DNA from: Cryptomeria japonica
Lineage: Eukaryota; Streptophyta; Pinopsida; Cupressales; Cupressaceae
Assembly (NCBI RefSeq): GCF_030272615.1
Contig: NC_081407.1
Coordinates: 153,717,048 to 153,781,047, forward strand
DNA: 64,000 nt
Reading direction: 5' to 3'
A program made the translations under genes and the position numbers. Numbering within the stretch: position 1 is the stretch's first letter; each line of letters opens with the position of its first letter. Positions 48,461 to 59,658 of the stretch are shown one piece after another. The notes beneath the pieces are model-generated. The model was not told where the DNA came from and did not search any database. It worked only from the letters and a program-made list of their open reading frames with translations.

Positions 48461-48478
48461 CATATATATGCACACATT
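48117..48478. repeat. Compound (TATG)n/(CA)n microsatellite
   Basis: About 360 bases of alternating purine-pyrimidine sequence mixing ACAC, TATG, TGTATA and GTATGC. All six frames stay partly open, giving false Tyr/Cys/Met/His-rich frames of up to 151 codons. It is a candidate Z-DNA or cruciform former. Confidence 0.95.
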
Positions 48479-50400
48479 AACAATACAAATATATTAAAAA
48501 TAAATGAATATTATTTTTAATTTAGAAAATAGAGTAATTAATAAATGAATAATATTAACATTATAATATAAATAGTATAGAATAATTAAAATTTTTGGTG
48601 GTAGAGGGGATTTGGCTGCACGTGATTTTGGTTGCAGTGAGATGAATTTGCTGATGGGAAAGTGACAATGCAGATGGAGTGGTGGGGATGGTGTTGGGAA
48701 ATTTGATTTTGATGTGAGGTCCTCGCAGAGAATAAATGGTGGTTTCTAGCATGGTCTACCTGTTCAGCAGTGTCATAAGAGCCTAGCCAAATTCTTAGCT
48801 CTGGAATTAGGTATTCTCACTCGGACATTTGTTGCCCCCTTTTTCTCTCGAAACTCTCTTAAATTGGCTGCTTTGACTATGGGTGTGATGATGAGTTGAC
48901 ATATTTGTCTGTCCAGAAACCAGAAACAAAGATGTAAAGCACAACAATTGTGTACTTGTTTTTCCTAGCTTAGCTGCAGTCTATATTCATTTTGATTGAT
49001 AAAAGAGGAAGGGCTAAGGTGCACTCTCAAGTTGGAAGACTTGGTCATCAATGTCAAGTTGTGTTTGCCCTGAAAAATAGGGTTTAAAAAAAAATGTTAT
49101 TTGGGTTCGGCTGTATGATTCCAGAGCATATTTTGTCGGAATTTGAACCCGTATCTGTCCTCATCCTGGTTGGTATGGTAATGAGACCTAAAACAGCAGA
49201 ACTTGTTAACTTAGGCTCTAGTAAGGTGAGGATTCTTGGATAATATACCTGTTAATTTCTCCTGGTTAATGTTTTGTCCACCAAGTTGTCCTTATGCTTG
49301 TTATATTCTGCTCCATGCAATTGCATTTGCATATTGCTTTGGACATCACGCTTGAAATGATATAGCATTTGCACCTTTTCTGATCTATGCATGTGATCTC
49401 TAAGATTGACATGAATGGACTCTTGATTATCTCGTAGTGCTCTAAATTGAAATGAAATCTGTTACATTCAACTTAGATGTCATGCTATATTATATTGTTC
49501 CTTAAACGAGGAATGTTAACTCATAAACCATTGACATTCCAATACAGAAAAAAACATGTTTACATAGAGCAATGGAACTATGCACTATGAATTTTATGTA
49601 CTAAGAAATCAACTTCATGATCCTTTTGAAGTCTATCTCCATTGAACATTTATAAACACACAGCTCATAGCCCTTTGATATGTAAACATTTGCATTGCTT
49701 CATTGGAATTGAATACAATTTGATAATATATAAAAGATAAAATTAGATTTCTACTACTTGCCTGTATCTATAATTTTATTTCTAAAACGAGAGAAAGCAT
49801 AAAACAATGTAGTGATGCACATCTGCTAGATAGGAAATTTTGTCAAGTGGATAACAACAGCTGGATGTCATACTGTCATGCTCCTTTATCCAGCAACACA
49901 ATTTTGCTCAAAATCTGCCTGATACTGCTTTGGAGTTGTACCGTGTAAAATCTGACTCATCTTAGAGACTGTTTAGATGTTAATTGGGAATAGGGCTATT
50001 CTTTTTTTTAAGTTGGATGGAATTACGCCGGCAGACTACCTCTTCATTGAAAGCTTCCTAGATGCCTATGGAAATTCTCCAGAATTTACAGTTTAATAGA
50101 GAGACATCCAACCAGTGTACTATTGATCATGGTTCCAGTTCAACATGTGGTGTCACGAACTGAGGCCAAATCTACTTTATCAAAATCATCCGGGGTTTGC
50201 AACTGACTTCAGGGGAGGCAGCCTTAGTGGGACTTGAACTGTGGCCTTCTTTGTGATATATCTGTTTCTTTCGCTAAATCAGGCCTCACAGATACACAGG
50301 TTAAAAAATTTCTATTGTTCTTCTGTTACATGGAATAAGTCTCATTTTGGTACCATGTAATCTTTGCCAATTAATATTTAGATAACAAGTGTCTAATATT
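48479..50400. other. Intron 2 spacer
   Basis: No gene, RNA or clear element. AT-rich at 48480-48600; otherwise ordinary intronic composition. Confidence 0.4.
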
Positions 50401-50524
50401 GAATGTAATGCTTCTGGTAGTAAACTGTGTGATGGCTTTTTTGCATCAATGTTTTGGATCACACTCTGTGATCCATCATCAGGAAGAAGATAAAAATTGA
50501 TACAGATTGCAGAAATAGGTTCTT
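50401..50524. repeat. Direct repeat copy 1 (partner 50697-50819)
   Basis: gaatgtaatg ... tgtgatccatc ... ttgatacagattg(c/t)agaaat matches 50697-50819 at about 75 percent. The copies are 296 bases apart in the same orientation, shortly before exon 3. Confidence 0.75.
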
Positions 50525-50696
50525 ATAAAGAGAGAGGAAGGAATTAATGGGGAATCACAATAGTTGTCAGAAGCCTAAATCTGCAATCTTCTTTGAGACC
50601 CCGATCCTCAGCTTTTCAAAAAGCTTAGCTTTAAAATGAATATCTTCCCATGAAAGGTATTGATTATAGACATGATATTTCCATTGTCCATTTAAT

Positions 50697-50819
50697 GAAT
50701 GTAATGATTTTTTTTAATGTGCTGTGTGAAGTTTTTTGCATTAACATTTCAGATCACATGCTGTGATCCATCGTCACTTGGAGGATAATAATTGATACAG
50801 ATTGTAGAAATAGGTTCTC
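50697..50819. repeat. Direct repeat copy 2 (partner 50401-50524)
   Basis: Second copy of the repeat above. Each contains a small inverted pair gatcaca...tgtgatc. Confidence 0.75.
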
Positions 50820-50994
50820 AAAATTAGAAAAAAAATTATAATATTTTTTATAACTTGTGTATTTTTTGTTTGTGTTTCAAGAAAATTCCTTTCTGCAAAG
50901 TTGGAAACCCATCATATTATTTAAAATCTATTTCTCTGAAATATGGGTTTACCTTATCGAATGTTTATTTTATGGTTCTCTTTTTCTGACGCAG

Positions 50995-51035
50995 GTGGTC
51001 TTGATGGCTTTTGAGTGCCCGCACTGTGGGGAAAA
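50995..51035 (+). CDS. ZPR1: ZPR1-type zinc-finger protein, exon 3
   Basis: After GCAG (50991-50994) the exon reads VVLMAFECPHCGEK and ends at a GTAAG donor (51036) within the last codon. It supplies the second CxxC pair (CPHC) that completes the N-terminal C4 zinc finger begun in exon 1. The spacing between pairs in the joined protein fits the ZPR1 family. Confidence 0.92.
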
Positions 51036-51262
51036 GTAAGCTATAGTCTTTATTATGATCATTCTATACATTTAATGTTGGTTGTGATTTGAAAAAATGG
51101 TTTGGTTGAGATTGTCTTCTCCAAAGGAATCTTTGGAATCATGGACAATAAGTTGTCTTTGGACTTTGTTTGTTCTCCTTAGATAGCCAAAAAGTGGTAC
51201 ATAGATTGTATTTTATTTTGAATTTATTTCTGTTTTTGTAACTGCTATTGATGTTTTTTCAG

Positions 51263-51344
51263 GAACAATGAAGTTCAGTTTGCTGGCCAATTGCAGCCTC
51301 ATGGATGTGTGTACACATTAAATGTTCCAGAGGATGCTTTAGAG
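51263..51344 (+). CDS. ZPR1: ZPR1-type zinc-finger protein, exon 4
   Basis: After TTTTTTCAG the exon completes the split Lys codon and reads NNEVQFAGQLQPHGCVYTL and NVPEDALE. NNEVQFAG is a signature of ZPR1 proteins directly after the zinc finger. The likely donor is GTTCTC at 51345, a weak but GT-type site: using it joins ALE to VLNRQVVKS in exon 5, as in the family, while reading through gives unrelated residues and a stop at 51480-51482. Confidence 0.88.
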
Positions 51345-51603
51345 GTTCTCCCTGCTAGAAAAGACTCATACATATCTAAGTTAGATTTAGAATTACATAG
51401 TAATTTTAAAATGGATAGAGTGATTCACGATTCTTGTTTTGTTAATTTTTGTTATCTATTGAGAAGAGACTTGAATCCCTGATAGCATCTTAGACGGGGT
51501 GCAATGTTGTGCGTTGAAAAGACATTAAGCCAGTGTATTTTATGCTACAAAATAATCAGTAAATCTCAAGTCTGTCTTCTATTTCATTTTATTGACTATG
51601 CAG

Positions 51604-51648
51604 GTATTGAACCGGCAAGTTGTAAAATCAGATTCTGCTTCTATAAAG
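51604..51648 (+). CDS. ZPR1: ZPR1-type zinc-finger protein, exon 5
   Basis: After TGCAG (to 51603) fifteen codons read VLNRQVVKSDSASIK and end at GTATTA (51649). This is the conserved RQVVKS(D/E)SA(S/T)IK stretch of ZPR1. The next family segment (IPELDFEIPP type) was searched for by eye in 51649-64000 and not found, so the rest of the gene, including the second zinc finger, must lie beyond the window or the gene is truncated. Confidence 0.88.
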
Positions 51649-52710
51649 GTATTATATCTTGTTTTTTGTCTAGAATATTGTTCACATGCTATTATTTCAG
51701 CAATTTGAACAAGTTTTAATTTTGTAAATTAGATCTCATTTCTATTTACACATTTGTTCAACAAATAGAAAACTATGTCATCTAATTACTCAAATTTCTT
51801 GAAGAAATATACGTTTTTGTTTTAATTTGGATTAATATGCCTTTTTGAAGTGTTTTTTGTGCTGAAATGATATAACTGAGATGTATCTTTTGTGTCAAAT
51901 TCATCCAGGACTTGCAGTTGCCCTTGCTCTATTGGGGTATGCCACACCTAAAATTGGATATCTTAGTTTTACCCAATTTAACATTTAACATCAATACATC
52001 TTAAACATGTAATGTGCCCTTCGAGAATTTAACACTGTTCTTCATTATGAAAGCCTTGATGGGTTACCACATGAGCTTATTCCATTTGACAAAGAATATA
52101 GGTTTTCAACATGTAAGATGAATGAATGTTTAACTTTAAACTATTATGTTTATTGAGGGTTTAAACCTAATAATTAGCCACCTTTGACTTTGCTCTTATT
52201 TTACCTGAATTTCTTTTCGAATGTTCAGTCTTATGAGTTTTAAAAGAAGAAACATGCATGGTGACAGTGCCTTCCAGTTCATATAAATTCTGCTTCAAAA
52301 AGCATGATTTCTTGGGTCACATTATGCCAAATGATGTGTTTGTGTGCTGAAGGGAGCAAGCAAAGTGGTTTTGTGAGCTTGAAAAATCTGAATTTAGGTG
52401 GTTAAATATGACAAACTATTTTTATGGGCTGCAATTGTAGTAAAATGAGAATAAGGGTGCTATTTGTTGAATTTGAAGTTTTTGGCGAAGAAATGCAACT
52501 TATATTCAGCTAAAACATGGGTTACATTAATGTAGAACATGATTATGGACAGTCCTGTCTTAAATAATACAAAAGGTAGAAATGATAAGATCTGGGTCTG
52601 TATCTGAGAAGGCAACTGGCAAGGAATTACCATCCCTAGGGGGAATAAGCAATCTCATCTTTCACAAGCAGTGCTAAACTTTGCTTTGATAATCTGAACT
52701 CTCTTAATTT

Positions 52711-52890
52711 GTGTTGTTAGAAGAAGGAAAATGGGGGAAATGGGCATACAATGGAATTTGTATGCGTGCTTTTTTATTGAGGAAGTTACATTGGTTGTAA
52801 CTGAAATTGTGAAGTTAATCATATTATTTGACATAATTAATGTATAAGTGATCACAAATTTACAAACATTAATACCTTTTCTTAGTGACT
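52711..52890. repeat. Dispersed repeat copy A (partner 63087-63240)
   Basis: tgttgttagaagaagg ... gggaaatgggca ... gacataattaatgt ... acattaatacc matches 63087-63240 at about 65-70 percent, same orientation. Probably LTR fragments of one family. Confidence 0.6.
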
Positions 52891-53329
52891 GAATAGTAAA
52901 CTGGAGACAACCCTATTGGAATAAACAGATGATGTATGTACCCATTTCTGAACCAAACCAGAGGATTTCAAGCTAGACAAAAGAGAGGGGAAAGCTTCTG
53001 TTGTTGAGGAGGAAGGAACTGAAGCCCGAGACCTGTCAGCAGCAATATTGCAGTATGAATGCAGGGCCATATCAGAGGCAGCACCAAGAAAATACCAAGG
53101 AAAATCATGGCAGAAAATGAGTTTTAAGACACCAAAATATACAAGAGAAGTTGCAAAATGACAAGGAAATATAGTATCAATCTAAATTCAGTCATTTGAA
53201 ATACTTTAATCATTGCCTCTTTCTTCATCTTGTTTGAGCATAAACATGTAGACGTAAATAAATTGTTTCATTACTTTACTTTCTTGAAATATAGTGCAGG
53301 CTCATTTATGCTTCTCACATCCATTTTCT

Positions 53330-54560
53330 AAGAACTATTTATTTAATTCTTGAATACTATACTCTTGGTGCTTGTTTCAAACCATAGAGCATTTTCTTCA
53401 ACTCGTAAATGTATCCTTTTTTCACTTTCTCTTCAAATCCTTGAGGCTGATGCTGATCCACATATACTTCCTCTTCAATGTATCCGTTAAAAAATGCACT
53501 CTTCACTTATAACTCATGTATTTTTCATCCTTTATGTTCTGCTAATGCTAACATCAATCTTATTGTCTTATGTCTTGTAATAGTTGCATAGGTTTCATAA
53601 TCAATACTATACCTTTGAGCATATCCTTTTGCAACCAATCTAGCTTTGTATCGTTCAACGGTACCATCACTTTACTACTTTATCTTGTAAATCCATTTGG
53701 TTCCTTCACTTCTTTTACTTTTGGTGGCTTTACAAGCTTCCAAGTTTTGATTCTTTCAATAGCATCAATCTCTTCTTCTATTGTTCTAATCTATTCCTTG
53801 TTTTCAACTGCTTCTTCAGACTTAGTATGTAACACCCTAATGTTTGAATAAAATACATAATCAATCAATTCATTATTTGCATTGTTTTCTCTAACTTGAC
53901 TTCTTTAAATTTTCTTTCAAAATTTTGATCTCATATTGGATTAGGTGGATGAGTTTGTATTACCTTTTAACTTTGCATAAGAAAATTGCTGGAACTTTAT
54001 TGTTTTTCATCTTGATTCAAAATCAGTCCTTGACTATGTGTTTCTTTTTCTTTATTCAAATGTTTTGCATAGATTCCTCCTCCAACAAATATAGCACCTC
54101 TTGAAATAATGCTTTTCCTAACTTGAGGGGCATAAAACTTATAGGCTTTTCTTTCTACATTATTACATGTAAACATGCATGACTCATAATTTCATTGTTT
54201 TGCATCTAGTTTCTTTCTTTTCTCATTGCCTATGTAAACATAAGCTCAGCAAATAAATACTTTAAAGTGTGCCACTGAAGGCTTTCTCCCATGCCAAGCT
54301 TAATCCGGGGCTTTTTTCCTTGCTGCAATATTTGGGCCCCTATTTATGATATAAAGAGTAGTGTTAACCCATTCAGACCAAAACATTCTATTAATGTTCT
54401 TTGCTTTCAGCATGCTTTTTGTTGATTTTATTATTATTTTTTCTTTCTTTTTGCCACTCCACTTTGCTGCATGTATAAAGTGTTGTTAACTTTCACAATT
54501 CCATTCCTTGCACAAAATTCATTAAAATCTTTTGAACAAAAATCATAAAATTCTTTTGAA
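53330..54560 (-). pseudogene. Copia pol remnant: integrase to reverse transcriptase
   Basis: On the minus strand the integrase shows FNEFCARNGIVKVNNTLYMQ and SGVAKRKKK (about 54450-54530), then FWSEWVNTTLYIINRG and AWHGRKPSVAHFKVF (about 54260-54390). Reverse transcriptase follows with [20 protein letters not shown] (about 53610-53670), [20 protein letters not shown] and [16 protein letters not shown] (about 53390-53490). Stops are frequent. Gag and protease were not seen. Confidence 0.8.
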
Positions 54561-54607
54561 CAAAATTCATTGAATTCTAAGTTCTTTTGGACAAAATTCA
54601 CCTCCTA

Positions 54608-54776
54608 TATTAAAGTAATATTGCCATATTTCTATAATGGTCATTTAGTTAGTTAGTTTAGGTAACTTCCTTTTTGTCTTTCGTTTCTGTTTTAGAAATT
54701 TTGTATGTAAATCTCTATTTAAGGATTTTTTAATCTCCTTGTAATATATTGATTTACCATTTCATGGCATCAGAAT
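54608..54776 (+). repeat. Copia-type 5' LTR with primer-binding site
   Basis: Sequence from about 54608 (tattaaagtaatatt, close to the TGTTAGAATAATATT start of the LTR at 29973) ends ttca at 54764. It is followed by tggcatcagaat (54765-54776), two mismatches from the initiator-Met tRNA binding site TGGTATCAGAGC typical of copia. The + orientation is opposite to the neighbouring pol relics, so this is a separate element. Confidence 0.65.
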
Positions 54777-54789
54777 GTAGGTTCTTTTT

Positions 54790-55275
54790 TGGTGATTTTT
54801 AAAAAAAAATTCGTGGTCCATTTACCTAGAAATTTCCAAAATTATAGAAGTTTTTTGATATGTTTATTTAAAACAAAAATCATGGGTTTTTTTGGCAGAC
54901 TTTTTATAGAATAAAACTCGTGGCTTTGTTAGCTAGATATTGAGGGTTTTTACCAGCAAAGTTTTGAATGATTTTTTGATAAAAAATCGTGGTTTTTTTG
55001 TTCATGTTTCCTAATAATTTCTGCTCGCGACTTGTTGTTTTTCTTTTTTGTAGCAGATTCAACTAGTTTTTTTCCATGCAAAGGGTTTTCAGGTTGATGT
55101 CTTTTTGATGATTTTTGGACAAAATCATGGCTTTATATCTCCGACATAAAATTTTGATGATTTTTAATAAAATTGTGGTTTCTTGCTGTTCGTTTTTGCA
55201 AATTTTCTGTTTTTTAATTAGACTTGGTTTGCTTTAGCAAGAGTATTTTGCACGATTTTTTCATTGAAATTGTGG
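54790..55275. repeat. Degenerate repeats in copia leader (GATTTTT..TAAAATCGTGG)
   Basis: A phrase like gattttttgataaaaatcgtggttt recurs about seven times, near 54797, 54853, 54898, 54967, 55104, 55159 and 55251, at irregular 45-130 base spacing. It directly follows the primer-binding site, in the untranslated leader. Each unit can pair gattttt with aaaaatc as a short stem. Confidence 0.65.
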
Positions 55276-55680
55276 GTATCAATTTTTCACAAACTTGTGT
55301 TTTGTGCGCTCGTGGAAGATTGGATTCTTCGCAAGCTTTATCAACCCCTTGATTGTCACAAAACAAGGGTGAAGGCCCTGCTTGAGACATTTTCATGTCA
55401 GAAAGCATCCTCTCTAGCCATATTTTCTCACATGCTGCTTAAATGGTTCCTTGATATTTTGCTTCCATTGAGGAAAGAGCTACTGCTTGTTGCTTCTTAC
55501 TGGTACATGTGACTACACCTGCACCAAGACTGGAGACATACATAGAAGTAGACTTTTGGTCATCAACAAAACTTGCCCAATCTGAGTCTGCAAAACCAAT
55601 CAACTGAGGATCTTTGCTTCTATTGTACAAAATGCTAAAGTCAGGTGTCCCTTTCACATACCTCAATCATGTTATTTATA
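55214..55680 (-). pseudogene. Copia RNase H fragment
   Basis: Minus-strand reading: MRYVKGTPDFSILYN, IGFADSDWASFVDDQKSTS, SSLGAGVVT, SSMEAKYQGTI (55666-55439), then MLSDMKMSQAGPSPLFCDNQ (55408 on) and a decayed end. It is close to the RNase H of the copia element at 29454-29849, so the same family. Stops and frame changes make it inactive. Confidence 0.85.
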
Positions 55681-56240
55681 TATTTCTAAGCATGAAGCAA
55701 ATTAAAACGACCACCAAGGAGGAAGAGTAAACCCAAAAATCAAGAATCTGGATGTCAAATGTCATTCATGGCTGTACTGAATGATTTTGCTACTTCATCA
55801 GCCTTCTTTGACATATTTCAGATGGTGGACTTAAAATGAGATACCTTTTTTAAAAAATCCCACAAATTTTCAAGAAGAATCCAGTCAATCATATTCAGCT
55901 TTTGATTCCATCTAAACATTGATTTTTCCCTTGCAACACAACTGCATTTACAAGGGCAACAATGAGCAGAACCAAATTTGGATTATTTGTAAAAGGTTGT
56001 ACCAAGGTTTCTTATAACACCCCAAACCTTTCTCAATCATCAAAGAAGTAGGTCACTATTCAGAAATATGCCATGAGGTAAAAAATTTGATTCATATTTG
56101 GATCACAGTGAATTTGGCAGGCTTAATGAGTTTGTTTGAAACTTACTAACACTTGCAGGTGAGTCAGCGAGCCTTGTTTGGCTTGCCTAGCTTTGGGACT
56201 TGGTGATCTTGTTGGGTACTTGGTGATTCTTTTATCTATG
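55681..56240. other. Intron 5 spacer
   Basis: No gene or element recognised. Confidence 0.4.
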
Positions 56241-56687
56241 TGTTGTGACGTTTTCACACATCGCCCCATTGCAAATGGGGACCCATGTTTTTTTTGCTCG
56301 TTTTGCTCGTTTTCGCTTTGCTTTTTCTAGGGTTTTGTTAGTTTGTTAGTTGTCTGGATTTAGGGTCAAGCCTTAGGGTTCTAATTACCGTCTTTTCGGA
56401 CCAAAATCCAGTCGTTTTTGAGGGCTTTTGAGTTTCCTTTTCTAGAATGCAAATGTTGAATGAAATGAATTCGCCAGAATGGTCTAATTTTCAATTGGAA
56501 TGTTGATGCAGAGCTTAAATTTGTCTAAGTGTTGAAGATGAAATGTGAATTTTTGTCCAATTGAATATTTTTGACCAAATTTTGACTTTTTTGAATTTTG
56601 ATCCTAGGCATTTCAAATGATTTGTTTTCGCCTTGTGAAGTGATAAAATGTGTAAAATCATGATATTTTGGCCTGTAGGAGCAAAAT

Positions 56688-58222
56688 CGCTCCTGTCCCT
56701 CAGTGAAGGACGGGAGCTCATTTTCAAATACCTCATCATCCTTGCAGAGTCCAAACAAAATTTTACGTTTGAAGTGATGGAGAAAGGCGAGATCTTTCCA
56801 TTGAATATAAATTGAAGATTTTCATGAGCACAGAAATGCCTCCAGGGGAAAGATCGCTCCTGTCCCTCAGTGAAGGACCGGAGCTACAAATTCAATTTCG
56901 CCTTGTCCTTACAAGATTTTGATGACTTAATGATTTGAGGACGTCCAAAGGAAGATGCTTTGCCAAATGAATATAATTTGAGATGCAAAAACGAAGGAGA
57001 ATGACCTATATTGACCAAATCGCTCCTGTCCCTCTCCAAGGGACCAGGGCGAGGTACCTTGTAGCTCTCGTCCCTCTCCCAGGGACCAGAGCGATTTCCT
57101 TCATTATGCAAAATCCAGACAAAGGTCAAGGCAAGTTTACGTTCAAAAACAAGGAAAAACATGAGATAAATGCGTTGAATATAAATTGAAGATTTTTGGG
57201 ACGTCCATAACAGTGCTAATTGCCTAAATCGCTCCTGTCCCTCAGTGAAGGACCGGAGCTACAAATCCAATTTTGCTTTGTCCTTGCAAGATTTTAACGT
57301 CTTGACGATGTGAGAAGGTCCAAAGAGGTACATTTTATCAAATGAATATAACTTGAAGTGCTGTCGGGGAGATCAACAGGGTAGCAAGTCCGGCTTGAGT
57401 GAGGTCCTGATCCTGAAATTTGGCTAAGTCTGGAATGTCCTGACCCTGAAATTTGACTAAGTCTGGAAACTGAAAAAACCTCCAAAAACTAGATTTTGCA
57501 ATATAACTCCTGGAGGTCTGAAACCACTCTCAAACATCCTGAAAGTATATATGGAATATAACTTAAAGTATTAAAATTATCCCGATAAAGAGTGCGAAAA
57601 GTCAAATTTCGCTCGTGTCCTTCTCCAAGGGTCCAGAGCGAAAAGCGCTCCTGTCCCTCTCCAAGGGACCAAGGCGAATCGCTCGTGTCCCTCACCAAGG
57701 GACCAGAGCGAAAATGCTTAGTTAGGCCATTCCTGACCTTGTTTGGACGAATCGAGACATCAAAGGCATGGTGAAGGACGAAATGAGCATGATAGAGCAT
57801 CCAGACTTGATCAAAAACAATGAGATGATGAAGTTTTGCCTAGAGGGTCAAATTCGCTCCTGTCCCTCACTGAAGGACCAGAGCGAAATTCTTCATAAGG
57901 TACGATCTAGGCAAAGATCAAGCAAATTTTATGTTCGAAGGCAAGAAAGGAGGTCAATCGAACCCGTTGAAGACAAATTGAAGATTATCAAACGTCAACA
58001 AAGGACCAAAATGCTTAAGTTCGCTCCTGTCCCTCAGGAAGGGACTAGAGCGATTTTTGTTGTAGATGATTTTCTCGCCAAATTTCAACCGATCTCAAGG
58101 CATGAATGAATGAAAGGAGGCATTGCGAATCCGTTGAATATAATTTTCGAAGGTGATGAAGTGAAATGAAGACCACAAGAGCAAAATCGCTCCTGTCCCT
58201 CTCCAAGGGACCAGAGCGATGA
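56688..58222. repeat. Hairpin array of copy 3, about 167-bp period
   Basis: CGCTCCTGTCCCT ... AGGGACCAGAGCG motifs begin at 56688, 56855, 57021, 57230, 57610, 57646, 57680, 57855, 58022 and 58188, with a degenerate one near 57063. The basic step is 166-167; deviations come from local duplication (three motifs within 70 bases at 57610-57714) and from one gap of 380. The motif is the same as in copy 2 and in the same relative place. Confidence 0.88.
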
Positions 58223-58512
58223 GGTACGTCCCCTTTGTTTTCATAATTTTGGCGCTCAAACACATTTTTTGAATTTATTTAAATGCTAGAAAAAAATCGA
58301 TATTTAATTAAAAGCATTTAAATAGCGCATGGTATGTATTTATTAATTATTTTGCCTTTATTAAAAATCGAAATTTGCAAATTAAAAATAAAGGCATTTA
58401 ATAATTAATTATTAATTTAATAAAAATCAAAAGGGAGCGCTTGGGTTTATTTTGTCAAGGTCGGCCTTTATTATTTATTTAAAAATCGTTTTAATTGCTA
58501 TATTTTGCAAAA

Positions 58513-58553
58513 AGTCGGCCTAAGGTCAATATGAAGGTGAGCGCCTATAAAGG
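58513..58553 (+). promoter_or_regulatory. Internal promoter of copy 3
   Basis: aagtcggcct, ggtgagcgcc and TATAAAGG (58546-58553) parallel copy 2 at 41144-41186. Confidence 0.7.
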
Positions 58554-58938
58554 AAGGTGTTTATTTCATTTTCACATCATCATTTATCATCTCTCATATG
58601 CAACTTGGAGAAGACAAAAGAGGAGCGAATTTCATACAAAGGAAGGGCGAAATTATCATTCAAGAAGAGGAGCGAATTCAATCAAAGGTGGTGCGAAATT
58701 ACTATCCAAAGGAGAGGCGAACTTGAAGTTTCCATTTGAGCGAAGTTGCCTAGGACGTCAAAGACATATCAAAGATGGCGAAATTGCTAACTTGAAGAGG
58801 AAATCACGTCCAAGCTTGAAGGGTGGCGAAGTTGATAAGAGGAACGTTCTTTTGAAGATCACATCAAGACTATCGAATTTCAAATTTTGCCTAGGCGAAT
58901 TCCTTTATTTTGCATTTTAGAGTTAAGCTCTCAAAGAG

Positions 58939-59139
58939 GTATGACGATATGGATTTATTGTTTTGATTTTGAACGTTGATCGTCATTTCCTTAATTTTGG
59001 ATTTTGAAATTTTGTTTTGCCTTAGCTCAGTTGTTTTTAGGAAATGATTAATAAAGGACTTATCATTAAGTTTCCTAAAAATTTGCTCTCTATCTATTTC
59101 ATTGCAAAATCATGTTACTAATTTTGAAATGTTGTGTAG
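58939..59139 (+). other. Leader intron of copy 3, 201 bp
   Basis: Donor GAG|GTATGA at 58939 and acceptor TTGTGTAG ending 59139 align with copy 2. Confidence 0.65.
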
Positions 59140-59146
59140 GCATCAA

Positions 59147-59305
59147 ATGGAGGTCTCTTCAAGGAAAATCAAGCCGGATCAAGGACGGTCTTCTCCAGGA
59201 CGATCAAGCCAAGACAAGGGCGACCTCTTCCAATCCAACGTTCCAAGGCGAGGTACATCATCCTGCACATCAAGGACAAAAGGAGTTAGAACAAGAGTTA
59301 ATTAA
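59147..59305 (+). CDS. Short frame of copy 3, 52 residues, unknown
   Basis: ATG at 59147 sits seven bases after the leader intron acceptor, the position of the long frame's ATG in copy 2. It is Ser/Arg/Lys-rich (SSRKIKPDQGRSSPGRSS) and unlike the copy 2 product. It may be what is left after internal deletion, or a non-coding segment that happens to be open. Confidence 0.35.
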   Translation: MEVSSRKIKPDQGRSSPGRSSQDKGDLFQSNVPRRGTSSCTSRTKGVRTRVN

Positions 59306-59567
59306 AGATAGCCTCTCAACGACATCAAATTGAATATCTAGCAAGCTTCAAGTGTCAGATGAGGTGGCATCCCAGTCATCACTCCTCCAGTCAGTGAAGT
59401 CCACCTCAGCATGTCCAGATTCAATGTACTTAACTCATGGAAGGTGGCACAAACTTCGATGTACCTACCCCGGCTATCCATTGGTCAATTTTTCTAAAAG
59501 GGACATGTGTCCAAGCAATACAATTTTGTCATTGGTCAAACATTAAATGTTATGTAATGGTTGTAAC

Positions 59568-59658
59568 AAACCCTAATTAGGGTTTTTCATTGTAAAATCT
59601 TGGCCATTGATCTTGAATTGATCTAAGCCATCAAATTGTATTGTGGGCACTATATAAG
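59568..59658 (+). promoter_or_regulatory. Copy 3: telo-box palindrome and TATA box
   Basis: AAACCCTAATTAGGGTTT at 59568-59585 is followed by TATATAAG at 59651-59658, matching copies 1 and 2. Confidence 0.7.

Larger units (their letters stand above)
37694..50994 (+). other. ZPR1 intron 2, 13.3 kb
   Basis: It begins GTATGTG and ends CTGACGCAG. It contains the full-length giant element copy 2 (38556-47308), a microsatellite and a pair of direct repeats. 37694-38550 shows no gene or repeat. Confidence 0.85.

Noticed and set aside
48032-48520. Overlapping frames up to 151 codons rich in Tyr, Cys, Met and His
   Set aside because: They are by-products of the TATG/CA microsatellite.
51345-51482. 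Extension of ZPR1 exon 4 through 51480
   Set aside because: The residues after DALE do not fit the family, a stop follows, and the next exon supplies the expected VLNRQVVKS.
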